From Clostridiales bacterium (GTDB lineage Bacteria; Bacillota; Clostridia; Lachnospirales; Lachnospiraceae), in contig JAATFT010000029.1 of NCBI GenBank assembly GCA_015655075.1, positions 1-64,000 of the forward strand: a DNA stretch of 64,000 bases, given 5' to 3'. The notes beneath the pieces were generated by a model. That model ran no database searches and was not told where the DNA came from. It saw nothing but the letters and a program-made list of their open reading frames with translations. Positions within the stretch are counted from its first letter, which is position 1; every line of letters starts with the position of its first letter. Below are positions 37,343-46,934 of the stretch, piece by piece. A program made the translations under genes and the position numbers.

Positions 37343-39433
37343 TTAATAGGGAAAGGGAGAAATGGACTCGTATTCTACCGTCCACATGCCGTTCTTTGGA
37401 AATCCCGGAAGCTCTTCCTTACAGCCCGGGTATCCTGCCGTCATAATGGGAATCGCCAGAAGAAGGGAGCCGTTTCCCGGAAGATATAAGGGTAAATCAG
37501 TACGAAGTTTCTGAAAATTATTGCCGCTTGACACATAACAGTTTTTCGGCGTATCTTTTATCAGAATATTAACTGCCGTATCCGGATCCCCTAAACGAAC
37601 GGCTGTCATGGCCATCATAGCGAAATCCCAGCCCCACATAGTGGAAAAATCCCAGCATTCCAGCACTTTTTCCAATGTATTCTTCATATATTCCTTTGAA
37701 ATCCGGTCACTTGCAATAAGTCCAAAAGCACCCAGCATGGACGGATGATCCCGATTATAGTTCTCAAAAGTATCCGGACAGTTTTCATGAGCAAGATAAA
37801 GTCCGTCCTTTAACGGAAGTTCCGTCATATTTGCAGCTACATGAGCCCATTTTCCGGCCTCCTTTTCGAGACGTTCTGCCCAACGGACAGCTATCTTAAG
37901 AGTAAATCTCCAATATTCAACCTCAAAGGCAGGATTTACGGTATTTCTCGGATCATGTTCCTCCTGAGCCGGGATAATTGGGGAACGCAGATCATACATC
38001 CTGGTTACCGGATTCCATACGGCATAATCAGCCATGAAATCAGCCGTTTCCTTTACTACTTCCCAGTAATCCTCCAGAAAAGCCCTGTCCTTTTTACTTT
38101 TATATGCTAACTCCAGCATATAGATAATATGGGGCTGCTGCCATATTAACAGGGTAGCAATGGCGGAGGGACTATCGACGGCGTCCGGGCCAACCATTTT
38201 GGGCCACCTGGCACCTGCATATCCGTTTCTTTTTGCATTGGCTCTGGCGGCATCTAAATTCTTCCTGTACCAGGGCAGACTTCGTTCCAAAAGTTCCGTA
38301 CGGTTCCATAAGGGCAGATATCCAAGGTGCCACAGATACATTTCCAGATGGAACTTCCCGTACCAGCTGTTACAGGTTAACCCGGTTTCCTGGGGCGGCA
38401 TGGAACCGCAGGACTGTATTGCAGATAAATACTGGGATAACACGATCCTCCGTTCCAATTCCATCGCCCGGGGATCCCTGGATTTATGCAGGTCGACCAT
38501 CCCGCCCTTTTCCCAGAAATTTTTCCACGTACTACGGCTGTTATCAAGGACTGCCTTAAACTTATCCGTAACCTGGGATACTTCTTTTGAAAAGGCCAGG
38601 GTAAACGTTACACGGCTTCCGGAAACAGAAAGAATGAAATCATGAGGATTATCCTGACAGATATGTAGTTCTTCCTCACTGTTTAAATATACATAATAAC
38701 CCTCCCTGTCTAATACCCTCCGTATAAAGAGTGTATTGGCATCCTGTTTTAAGACCCTGCTGCTATGCCGGTCCGGGCATCCAAAATCCGACGCGGCAAT
38801 GTCCGGTGCACCATAAGGAAAGACCAGACGGATCTGCAGATTTCCCTCTGCCAAAGCCTCCGATTCCACCGAAACTCCCAAAGCACAATTACTTCCATGA
38901 CAGGCTGTCCGTACCACGCACTCTTTTCCCTGGAGCCTGAACCTGCTTTCAATCATACCTTCATATAATTTTAGTTCCTGATGTATATCCGACAGTTCAC
39001 AGGCTTTGATCTCCTTTTTTTCATAAAGGAAACCCAATCTGCCCAGATTCAGCCTGTGGGGATTATGTCTGAGCCAGTCATATACCTCCTCATTTCCCTT
39101 TTTTTTCTCCACCGCATAAGAAACAATACGTCCTGCAAAATCATAGTGCGTCATTACCACATCATCAAGAGTGTAGGAACATGGATTTTTTCTCAGATCA
39201 TCTGCCCCTGACAGGCCGTGCTGCCTGTATACCGGTGTGGTATGCCATCCCCACTGGCTCATGGTACATAAAGGAACATGGTTTTCCTTATATTCTTCAT
39301 ATAACGTCTGCAATCCCGTTACGTCCGCAGTAAACGCAAACTCCCCATTCCCAACCGTGAGGGGCGAATCCAGATCAATCCCTTCCAATACCGGATTATG
39401 CCTCGTAACTAGCTGAAACCGATTAATTGCCAT
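37343..39433 (-). CDS. Six-hairpin (alpha/alpha)6 glycosidase-like protein, family unassigned
   Basis: TVGNGEFAFTADVTGLQTLYEEYKE, SWYGKFHLEMYLWHLGYLPLWNRTELLERSLPWY. Confidence 0.7.
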   Translation of the reverse strand: MAINRFQLVTRHNPVLEGIDLDSPLTVGNGEFAFTADVTGLQTLYEEYKENHVPLCTMSQWGWHTTPVYRQHGLSGADDLRKNPCSYTLDDVVMTHYDFAGRIVSYAVEKKKGNEEVYDWLRHNPHRLNLGRLGFLYEKKEIKACELSDIHQELKLYEGMIESRFRLQGKECVVRTACHGSNCALGVSVESEALAEGNLQIRLVFPYGAPDIAASDFGCPDRHSSRVLKQDANTLFIRRVLDREGYYVYLNSEEELHICQDNPHDFILSVSGSRVTFTLAFSKEVSQVTDKFKAVLDNSRSTWKNFWEKGGMVDLHKSRDPRAMELERRIVLSQYLSAIQSCGSMPPQETGLTCNSWYGKFHLEMYLWHLGYLPLWNRTELLERSLPWYRKNLDAARANAKRNGYAGARWPKMVGPDAVDSPSAIATLLIWQQPHIIYMLELAYKSKKDRAFLEDYWEVVKETADFMADYAVWNPVTRMYDLRSPIIPAQEEHDPRNTVNPAFEVEYWRFTLKIAVRWAERLEKEAGKWAHVAANMTELPLKDGLYLAHENCPDTFENYNRDHPSMLGAFGLIASDRISKEYMKNTLEKVLECWDFSTMWGWDFAMMAMTAVRLGDPDTAVNILIKDTPKNCYVSSGNNFQKLRTDLPLYLPGNGSLLLAIPIMTAGYPGCKEELPGFPKNGMWTVEYESISPFPY

Positions 39434-39911
39434 GATTTTTACCTCTTTTATTCCATTATTTTTACCTGTTTCATGTAAGAAATCTCGTACATAAATTATA
39501 AGGTAAACCTATGCAGCAGTCAATAAATATGGTAAACTTATATAATATCCGAGTAAAAATAACTGTTTTTATACTATATTGACTTTTATATATCCTATTT
39601 CATTTGATATACTTCATTTGCATAGTATTTTGGCCCTGTCAATTATTCCAAGCGAATTAGGTATAAAGAAGAGTTTTACCTTATTTCATGCGGATTTACG
39701 GCATTTTTTCAAGCTCTGTTACAAAATATGTTTACATTTGTAAATACTGACCTTTTACTATGCAAATCGCCCTGATTTTTACTGATTTCATGGCGATTTA
39801 TTTTTTATCCTACCGTGGAACCATTGGTATTATAGTTCTTGAGGACAGCGAAAATAATTCTTCTGTGTAAAATGAGGATGAAAAAAGTAACACTTAGTTT
39901 TGATGTAGCCC

Positions 39912-40073
39912 AGAGCGTGTTTGAAAAATGCTTGTGCCGGGCTGGATGCTCCAATTTGTGGAAGGCCAGGAGCGATTTTGGGCGCGTAGTGGTGCTACGC
40001 TCCCAAAATTGCGACGCAGAATACCGCAAAGTGGGGCGGTCAAAACGGTGCAATGATTTTTCGAACACGCTCT
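39912..40073. repeat. MITE M1, full-length ~162 bp
   Basis: AGAGCGTGTTTGAAAAATGC ... GCAATGATTTTTCGAACACGCTCT; internal hairpin GCGATTTTGGGCGCGTAG..CTACGCTCCCAAAATTGC. Confidence 0.8.
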
Positions 40074-40495
40074 AGGGAATGATAATTAAAGATAGTAGAA
40101 AACGTTCGAATTTCGAATAATTTTATTTAAAATAAGTATTAATTAATAGACTGAATATGTAGAATAGACAAAAAATATGTAGAATAGACAAATGAACTTG
40201 AAAAGTTATGTAAATAAAGTTAAAATAAGTAAAATGTTAAAATAAATTTTAATAAAAAATGTTCTTTATGAGATAGGATATTTATTTTGTTATACAAACG
40301 ATAATTTTCAAACTTCTTTGTACTAAAACATCGATGTTGGAAGTTTGTTTATATAAAAAATACGAAGGGTTAAATATAATTTTGAATTTTAAATAATTGT
40401 TATTTAAATACATATTTTTTGAGGCACCCTTATTCTATTATGATAGTTATAATATATTTATTTGTATAAATAATTTAATGAATCGGAGTGAGTGT

Positions 40496-41287
40496 TTGAA
40501 GAAAAAAAATTTAGTATCATTTATTGTGGCAGTAATTGCTATAGTATTTATTTCTCAATATCTGATTCCTATAGGAAGTGATAATACGTATGATGATTTT
40601 TTCTATTGGATAGATGGTTATGTAGCATTTGAAGAAAATTCACAAACTAGTTTTGCATTAACTTATTATTATAATAAAAATAAAAGTTATACAAATTTTA
40701 ATAAAATAAATAGAATGGAATTTATGAATGCAGATAATGTTTCAATAGCTAATTATACTATTGCCGATATGAAATTTGGAAAAAACGCAAAATATAGTGC
40801 ATATTCTATCACTATTAATTTATTATCGAATTCTATAGGAACAGACAGTGTACATTATTTAAAAATTTATACTGATACTATAAATTATAAAATATATCCC
40901 ATAGGTTCATGGTTTTTTGATATAGGACCTAAAGAAAGTAATCCAGATTTATTAGATACGTGGAGTTCTCCTGTTATAACAGATAATAGTAGTGAATTTC
41001 CATATTCATATAAAGTAATATCAAAAAACATAAAAATACGTGAATTGTGGTATGGAGAAAATCAATTTTTAGAATCTGCAGACGGGTTAAAATATGAAAA
41101 TAAAGTTAATATCACCAGTAGTACAGCTCCTGTTAAATATATAAAATCTAAAATAATAGTTGAAAAGAATAACCAAATTTATACTGTATATGGAAAAGGT
41201 TGCTATAGTGGTGCAATGAGTACTTCTGATGAAAGTATAGAATTATCTAAGCAATATTATTTTAATAATCAATATCAAAAAAAATGA
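40496..41287 (+). CDS. Hypothetical secreted/membrane-anchored protein, very AT-rich
   Basis: TTG start after GGAGTG; N-terminal MKKKNLVSFIVAVIAIVFISQYLIP signal/TM. Confidence 0.6.
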   Translation: MKKKNLVSFIVAVIAIVFISQYLIPIGSDNTYDDFFYWIDGYVAFEENSQTSFALTYYYNKNKSYTNFNKINRMEFMNADNVSIANYTIADMKFGKNAKYSAYSITINLLSNSIGTDSVHYLKIYTDTINYKIYPIGSWFFDIGPKESNPDLLDTWSSPVITDNSSEFPYSYKVISKNIKIRELWYGENQFLESADGLKYENKVNITSSTAPVKYIKSKIIVEKNNQIYTVYGKGCYSGAMSTSDESIELSKQYYFNNQYQKK

Positions 41288-41363
41288 TCATACTTGCATA
41301 TTTCGGTTTAAATGTGTAGCCATTCCGCAGGAACTGCGTGAAACGCCGCTATTCCTGTTCTAT

Positions 41364-41693
41364 CTAAGCAGGATTCCTCATGTTCTTCTCTGAATTCCGA
41401 TATGCCTTATGTATCATTCTGTCCAAGGAGGCATCTGCATAGGTGCTGTCAGCAAACAGTTCATACCAGGCCTTGACTTGCAATTGTGATACAAACATCG
41501 TCGATTTCCTGGCATCTTGGCTGCCAATGACTTCGAACAGGTCACGACACTTATCAAGGTCAAGTTCCATAAATCCGAAATCATCAATGACCATAAGCTC
41601 CAACTCTACCATCTGGTTGATGTAAGCCCAGATAGGTGGATTTAATCCGGCCTGATCCAGCTCGTTCAGCGTATTAGCACGGAAATTATGCAA
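41364..41693 (-). pseudogene. istB: IS21-family IstB-like helper ATPase, C-terminal fragment
   Basis: LMVIDDFGFMELDLDKCRDLFEVIGSQDARKSTMFVSQLQVKAWYELFADSTYADASLDRMIHKAYR; N-terminal Walker A half absent. Confidence 0.8.
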
Positions 41694-41920
41694 AACTGTA
41701 TGTTATATAAAGTTGAAGTCAGAAAGTATAGTGTCAGGCTCCAGATTATTACAAGTATTAACTGCAGATAAATGTCAGATTAGTTCTAAATCCATAATTA
41801 ATTCTAGAAACTATCTGCGTTTCTTAAATGTACATTTCAATGTATCAGTTGACCTTTGCCGGTCTTTTTTTATTCTGTTATTAACTCTTTAGAAAGAAAA
41901 GAGGAAGACCACATCACAAG

Positions 41921-42026
41921 GAGGGATTTTGGGTGCGTAGTGGTGCTTACGCTCCCAAAATCGCGACGTAGTATACCGCAAAGTGGGGCGGTCAGAACGG
42001 TGCAATGATTTTTCAAACACACTCTA
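41921..42026. repeat. MITE M4, left-truncated copy
   Basis: GGGATTTTGGGTGCGTAGTGGTGCTTACGCTCCCAAAATCGCGACGTAGTATACCGCAAAGTGGGGCGGTCAGAACGGTGCAATGATTTTTCAAACACACTCTA. Confidence 0.75.
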
Positions 42027-42045
42027 GGACGCGTTTTTTGCAGCA

Positions 42046-43302
42046 TCAACGTTCATGCCGCATATAACAATACAGTAATAATGCCGCCGTTAATGCCATT
42101 ACAATTGCAATATAAAGCGCCAATGTATAAGTCCCTGTTATGGTATAGATTAAGCCTGCTCCATAAGAACCCAAAATGCTGGTAATCATGCCGTTCATAC
42201 TTAAAATTGCCAGATTTATGCTTAAATGGGCAGTTCCGTACTTAATACGGCAGAAATACGCAATCAAAACCGGAAGGCTTCCATAAGAAACACCCACCAG
42301 AATAAAGGTAAGCTGTAAGAGGGCAAAGCTTCCGGAAACCATGGCTTTCAAAAGCAGAATGGCCGAAATAAGAAAGGATAAAGTTGAAATGGCAAAAACC
42401 TTTTTGCCGGTTATATCACACAGCCTGCCATAGATAACACGTCCCAGACCGTTTCCGGCACTGAGTATTCCCACCGCAAAAGAAGCCTGGCTTACGGTTG
42501 CATTTATTTTCTCAGCCAGTAACGCGCCCGAACTAATAACCGTCATCCCCACCGCGCCAAGTAAAACAAGCCAGGCAAAAAAGAACTTAAAAAATTTCGT
42601 ACGAAGCATTTGTCCCGGAGTTATGTCAACAACCGGTTTTCCATGATCAAGAGCCCCTAATGCTCCGCTGTCAAGTAAACTTTGAGTGATACCGGCAACG
42701 GTTTTTCCGCAATCCGCTCCCTTGGCAATTTCTGTACTTTGTAAAGGAGACCGGCGGATAATGAATATTCCAATTGTCATAATAATCCAAAAGGAAAGTG
42801 CCAGTATTTTAAAACTTCCTCTCCAGCCCCAATCACTATGTAAAAAAACCGAAAGTATCCGGCTGAAAAGGAACCCGCCCGAACCAAAGCCCATTAACAA
42901 AACCCCGCCGGCCATTCCCGCATTTTCAGGGAACCAGGTCAATACGGTTGTTAACACAACATTATAGGTAAGTCCTATCCCCAAACCACATAAAACTCCA
43001 TAAAAAAAATACAGCCCATATATGGTATTAATATGGGAAGCACCCAGAAACCCTGTGCATAGCAGGCACATAGCCGTAAACAGGGCTTTTTTTTCCGAAA
43101 ACTTTTTTAATAGCAATCCGCATAATATACTTCCTATATTGTAGCTTATCATAGATAAAACAAACACCAGGGAAGTCTGATTTCTGGCCCATCCAAATTC
43201 TTCTTCCAACGGTTTTACAAATATGGACCACGCATAAAGCAGCCCTACAAAAAGCAATAAAATCAGACCAGTCATAAGATTGGCATATTTTTTACATCCC
43301 AT
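42046..43302 (-). CDS. MFS transporter, OFA (oxalate/formate antiporter-like) family
   Basis: 12-TM protein; MGCKKYANLMTGLILLLFVGLLYAWSIFVKPLEEEFGW. Confidence 0.85.
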   Translation of the reverse strand: MGCKKYANLMTGLILLLFVGLLYAWSIFVKPLEEEFGWARNQTSLVFVLSMISYNIGSILCGLLLKKFSEKKALFTAMCLLCTGFLGASHINTIYGLYFFYGVLCGLGIGLTYNVVLTTVLTWFPENAGMAGGVLLMGFGSGGFLFSRILSVFLHSDWGWRGSFKILALSFWIIMTIGIFIIRRSPLQSTEIAKGADCGKTVAGITQSLLDSGALGALDHGKPVVDITPGQMLRTKFFKFFFAWLVLLGAVGMTVISSGALLAEKINATVSQASFAVGILSAGNGLGRVIYGRLCDITGKKVFAISTLSFLISAILLLKAMVSGSFALLQLTFILVGVSYGSLPVLIAYFCRIKYGTAHLSINLAILSMNGMITSILGSYGAGLIYTITGTYTLALYIAIVMALTAALLLYCYMRHER

Positions 43303-43505
43303 TATTCTGTCCTCAAAAGTATCAGGCAGTATTTCAGGAAACAAGGGGCTGTTGAAAATAGCTTTCATAAGTCTTTCAATAATAAGCTTTTTGCAGCGGC
43401 CCCCTGTTATGTTCCCAATGATAAAATCATCCATTCCGGCCTGTTGCCGGATTCACCTTGCTATGTTCCCAATACTGCCGGACACAAGAAATCCGTCTTT
43501 TAAAT

Positions 43506-43524
43506 TAGAGCGTGTTTGAAAAAT
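43506..43524. repeat. MITE M6, solo terminal repeat
   Basis: TAGAGCGTGTTTGAAAAAT. Confidence 0.55.
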
Positions 43525-43579
43525 TTTTTATAAAAATAAGCAGTTCGATAAAAATACTTTTTACTTTTTAGCTTGTCCT

Positions 43580-45010
43580 TTATTCCTCCGAGTTAGCTGA
43601 CGCATTATATTCGTCCAGAATTTGCTGGCATTGGTCATTAACGGCCTTAAGGCCTTCTTCAATGCTGGGATACTTGCCGGTAATAATATTTACCAGTCCC
43701 TGGGACATGGTGGTTTCAACTTCCGTGATTCCGCCGTAGCCTGGTTTCGTGTTCGTGTTGGCCGTCAGGATACCTTCGTCGTACTGCTCCACAAGATCCG
43801 GCCATAATTTTTCCGTATCGGCGCGGAGCGTCTCATCTTCATAAGAAGCAACGGAAATCGATGTGCGGGCGCCAACCTCAGTAACCCATCTGTGCCAGTA
43901 ATTGTTATCCACAAGCCATTCCAGGAATTTACCGGCCGCTTCCCCATTCTTAGTATTGGAGGAAACGCATACCTCCTGATTGGAGCTGATCATCTTTGTG
44001 ATGGATTTGTCTTCATTTACAATTGTTCCTTCATCCGGCATAGGCATATTTGCCATTACATATTCGAAATCCTCCGAAACGTCAAGGTCCGTAATAATAC
44101 CGGGCAGATATGTATAGCCGATATTAGTTGCACTTTTTCCGCCAAAGAACAATTCATGCCTGTCCATGTAGGTCATGCTTTCCGCATTTTCGGAAAAGGT
44201 TCCCGCATCATACATTTCCTTTAAAAACGTCATTGTTGTTACCGCCGCTTCATCCGTCAGCGTAATTGTTGATAAATCATCGCTGATAGGAGCGCCGCCC
44301 AGCTGCCAGTTCCAGTAATTGAATTCATTATTCATATCCGCATAATTGGACTGACTCATGGGAACACTGTAGCCGATATAGCCTGCTTTTGTCATTGCAA
44401 TTGCCGCCTCTTTAAACTCACTCCAGGTCTTAGGTACAGAATTTTCATCCAGACCGATCGCTTTCAGGGCTTCCTTGTTATAGCACATATAGGGAGAAAG
44501 GTCGCACCAGGAAGGTATCGTCCATAATTTACCGTCCCTGGAAGCCACTTTTTCCACTACGTCCGGAAGAATGGATTCCTTAACCTTTTCGGCTAACTTC
44601 GGATACGTATCTTCAATTGGGGAAATAATACCCAATCTTTTTCCATATTCGTCAATCACGGGACCTAAAATATAAATATCCGGTGAAGAATCTCCTGAAT
44701 AGGCAGTCACAATTTTCTCATTTCTGCTGGCCCATTCCTGTGCAACCATATTAACCTGAACGTCACTTTGCGCGGCGTTAAATTCGTCCGCCAGCTCCTT
44801 CCATACCGTTACCTCTGCAGACAATCCGCCAAACATCCAGACATCAATAGTTGTGGCATCCTGCGCAGGAGCTTCTGTCCCTTGTGCTTCCTTTGTTGAA
44901 CCGCCCGTAGATCCCTCTGAACCCGAAGGTGTTTTATTACTTTTACACCCGGTAAAGGAAACCATAACCATCGCAACTAGTAACAAAACTGATAAAAATT
45001 TCTTTTTCAT
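43580..45010 (-). CDS. Sugar ABC transporter substrate-binding lipoprotein
   Basis: Lipobox VSFTGCKSNK; family-1 solute-binding protein features. Confidence 0.92.
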   Translation of the reverse strand: MKKKFLSVLLLVAMVMVSFTGCKSNKTPSGSEGSTGGSTKEAQGTEAPAQDATTIDVWMFGGLSAEVTVWKELADEFNAAQSDVQVNMVAQEWASRNEKIVTAYSGDSSPDIYILGPVIDEYGKRLGIISPIEDTYPKLAEKVKESILPDVVEKVASRDGKLWTIPSWCDLSPYMCYNKEALKAIGLDENSVPKTWSEFKEAAIAMTKAGYIGYSVPMSQSNYADMNNEFNYWNWQLGGAPISDDLSTITLTDEAAVTTMTFLKEMYDAGTFSENAESMTYMDRHELFFGGKSATNIGYTYLPGIITDLDVSEDFEYVMANMPMPDEGTIVNEDKSITKMISSNQEVCVSSNTKNGEAAGKFLEWLVDNNYWHRWVTEVGARTSISVASYEDETLRADTEKLWPDLVEQYDEGILTANTNTKPGYGGITEVETTMSQGLVNIITGKYPSIEEGLKAVNDQCQQILDEYNASANSEE

Positions 45011-45132
45011 AACTACCTCCTAAAATTTTTTAGTAACATTTTCTGGTAACATATATTCCAAAAGTGCTAAGCCGCTACACCCCGTTTCGCTAATGTACGG
45101 CCCTCACCTCCTGGCACAAGTTATAATACCAA

Positions 45133-45966
45133 TCACCCTTTTACCGAACCGGCCGTCAGTCCTGTGATTAAATTCTTGCCCAACAGAAGGAACAAAAGGA
45201 GTGTGGGCAGAGTTGCAATAATGGATGCGGCGCCCATTTCATTCCAGTAGGTTCCGAATTCCGTGATGAACCTCGATAATCCCAGGGATATTACATATTT
45301 TGACTCCGTTGTGGTAAGGACCAGTGCATACATATATTCATTCCACGCGCACATAAAAGCATATACGCCCACTGCCGCAATACCGGGCCTGGAGATTGGA
45401 ACTATGACCATTAAAAAGGCCTTTAATGCTCCGCAGCCGTCAATAATGGCGGCCTCCTCCAGTTCCTTGGGCACACCTTTAAAATACCCATACATCATCC
45501 AAATGGAAAATGCCAGACTGATGGTGGAATAGAGGAAAATCAAGCCCAGATGCGTGTCATATAATCCATAGAATTTATATAAATCAAATAATGCTATAAT
45601 AACGGACGAGCTTGGAAACATCTGGGCAACCAGTACAAATAACATCAGCGGCTTTTTAAAAGGAAATCTGCACTTTGCAAACCCATATGCAGCCAGGGAA
45701 GAAACGCACATACCGATCAATGTTGCACAAACCGTTATTTTTAAAGAATTCAGAATATATATCATAAACGGTTTGTTAATCCATACTTCCGGATAGGCGG
45801 CCAGGGTAAAATTTTTCGGCCATATTGTCACCGGTATTTCCAGCAGCTCGCCTGTGGTTTTGAACGAGGTAATAAGCATCCACACAAGAGGAAATACCGC
45901 TATCAATAAAACCACGACCAAAGCAATTATTTTTAAGCATTTAAGAATTAATTTCATTTTCTTCAT
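45133..45966 (-). CDS. CUT1 sugar ABC transporter permease (MalG-like)
   Basis: ELEEAAIIDGCGALKAFLMVIVPISRPG. Confidence 0.92.
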   Translation of the reverse strand: MKKMKLILKCLKIIALVVVLLIAVFPLVWMLITSFKTTGELLEIPVTIWPKNFTLAAYPEVWINKPFMIYILNSLKITVCATLIGMCVSSLAAYGFAKCRFPFKKPLMLFVLVAQMFPSSSVIIALFDLYKFYGLYDTHLGLIFLYSTISLAFSIWMMYGYFKGVPKELEEAAIIDGCGALKAFLMVIVPISRPGIAAVGVYAFMCAWNEYMYALVLTTTESKYVISLGLSRFITEFGTYWNEMGAASIIATLPTLLLFLLLGKNLITGLTAGSVKG

Positions 45967-45968
45967 AA

Positions 45969-46862
45969 TCAGTCCTCCCCCGCCGCCTTGGTAATTTTAA
46001 GATAAATAATACTGAAAACCATTATTATGGCAAACTGAATAACCGAATAAGTGGCTGCAAGCCCAAAGCGGAATTTCTGAAAGGCTGTTTTATAAATCAG
46101 TATCGGTAAGGTGGTACTGGAAAGTCCCGGTCCTCCCGCCGTTAAAATATTCAGAATACCAAAACCATTCATGGACCAGATAAGCGCCATCAAAGAACAG
46201 ATGGTTAATACATATTTTAATTGTGGTAAAGTAATATACCAGAATCTTTGAACCTTACCGCATCCGTCAATATCCGCCGCTTCATAAATTTCCCTGTCAA
46301 TGCTTGAGAGCCCCGCACTAAGCATAATCGTTACAAAGGGATAAGTACGCCACACATAGACAACTCCAACCGATAAAAGGGCAAAACCTGCGGAAAACCA
46401 CTGAATGTAGCTATCCATAATTTGAAGCCTGTCCGCTAAAATGGAATTTAAAAGCCCCTTATCCCCATTTAAAATCCAGCGCCAGATAGAACCTACAACT
46501 ACTTCCGGCAGAACCCACGGCATAAACACGAGAGACCGGATAATATTTTTACATTTCGTCACTGAATTTAACAGCAAGGCAATCGCCATGGAAAGAATAA
46601 CGGATACAATTGTCACTCCAAAAGCAAATTTCACTACGTTGCCTAATACCTGGTAAAAATCCGGGTCACTCAGCGCCTTGGTATAGTTCACAAATCCGAT
46701 AATATTCCTGTCCCAGCTTTTTAACAGATTATAATCCGTAAAGCTAAAACCGAATCCTCTAATAATCGGAAACATGATAAATGCAAAAAGCATAATGAAT
46801 GCCGGAGCGATAAACAAAAATCCCCTTATTGCTTCCCTTCTTGCCAGTTTTGACTTTCCCAT
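45969..46862 (-). CDS. CUT1 sugar ABC transporter permease (MalF-like)
   Basis: IYEAADIDGCGKVQRFWYITLPQLKYV. Confidence 0.92.
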   Translation of the reverse strand: MGKSKLARREAIRGFLFIAPAFIMLFAFIMFPIIRGFGFSFTDYNLLKSWDRNIIGFVNYTKALSDPDFYQVLGNVVKFAFGVTIVSVILSMAIALLLNSVTKCKNIIRSLVFMPWVLPEVVVGSIWRWILNGDKGLLNSILADRLQIMDSYIQWFSAGFALLSVGVVYVWRTYPFVTIMLSAGLSSIDREIYEAADIDGCGKVQRFWYITLPQLKYVLTICSLMALIWSMNGFGILNILTAGGPGLSSTTLPILIYKTAFQKFRFGLAATYSVIQFAIIMVFSIIYLKITKAAGED

Positions 46863-46934
46863 AAAACACCTCCACTTTCCAATTACGATATGATTCAAAG
46901 CGGATATTCCGGGTCCGCTCCGCTACCTGTAAGG

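Noticed and set aside
39805-40075. ORFs beginning MFEKSLHRFDR... / ...KCLCRAGCSNLWKARSDFG at several loci
   Set aside because: Products of translating the MITE family and its inverted repeats; treated as repeat, not protein genes.
40155-40191. Tandem ATATGTAGAATAGACAAAA as a CRISPR-like repeat
   Set aside because: Only two adjacent units without spacers.
43398-43480. Duplicate TATGTTCCCAAT strings
   Set aside because: Short imperfect duplication in low-information sequence; no clear role.
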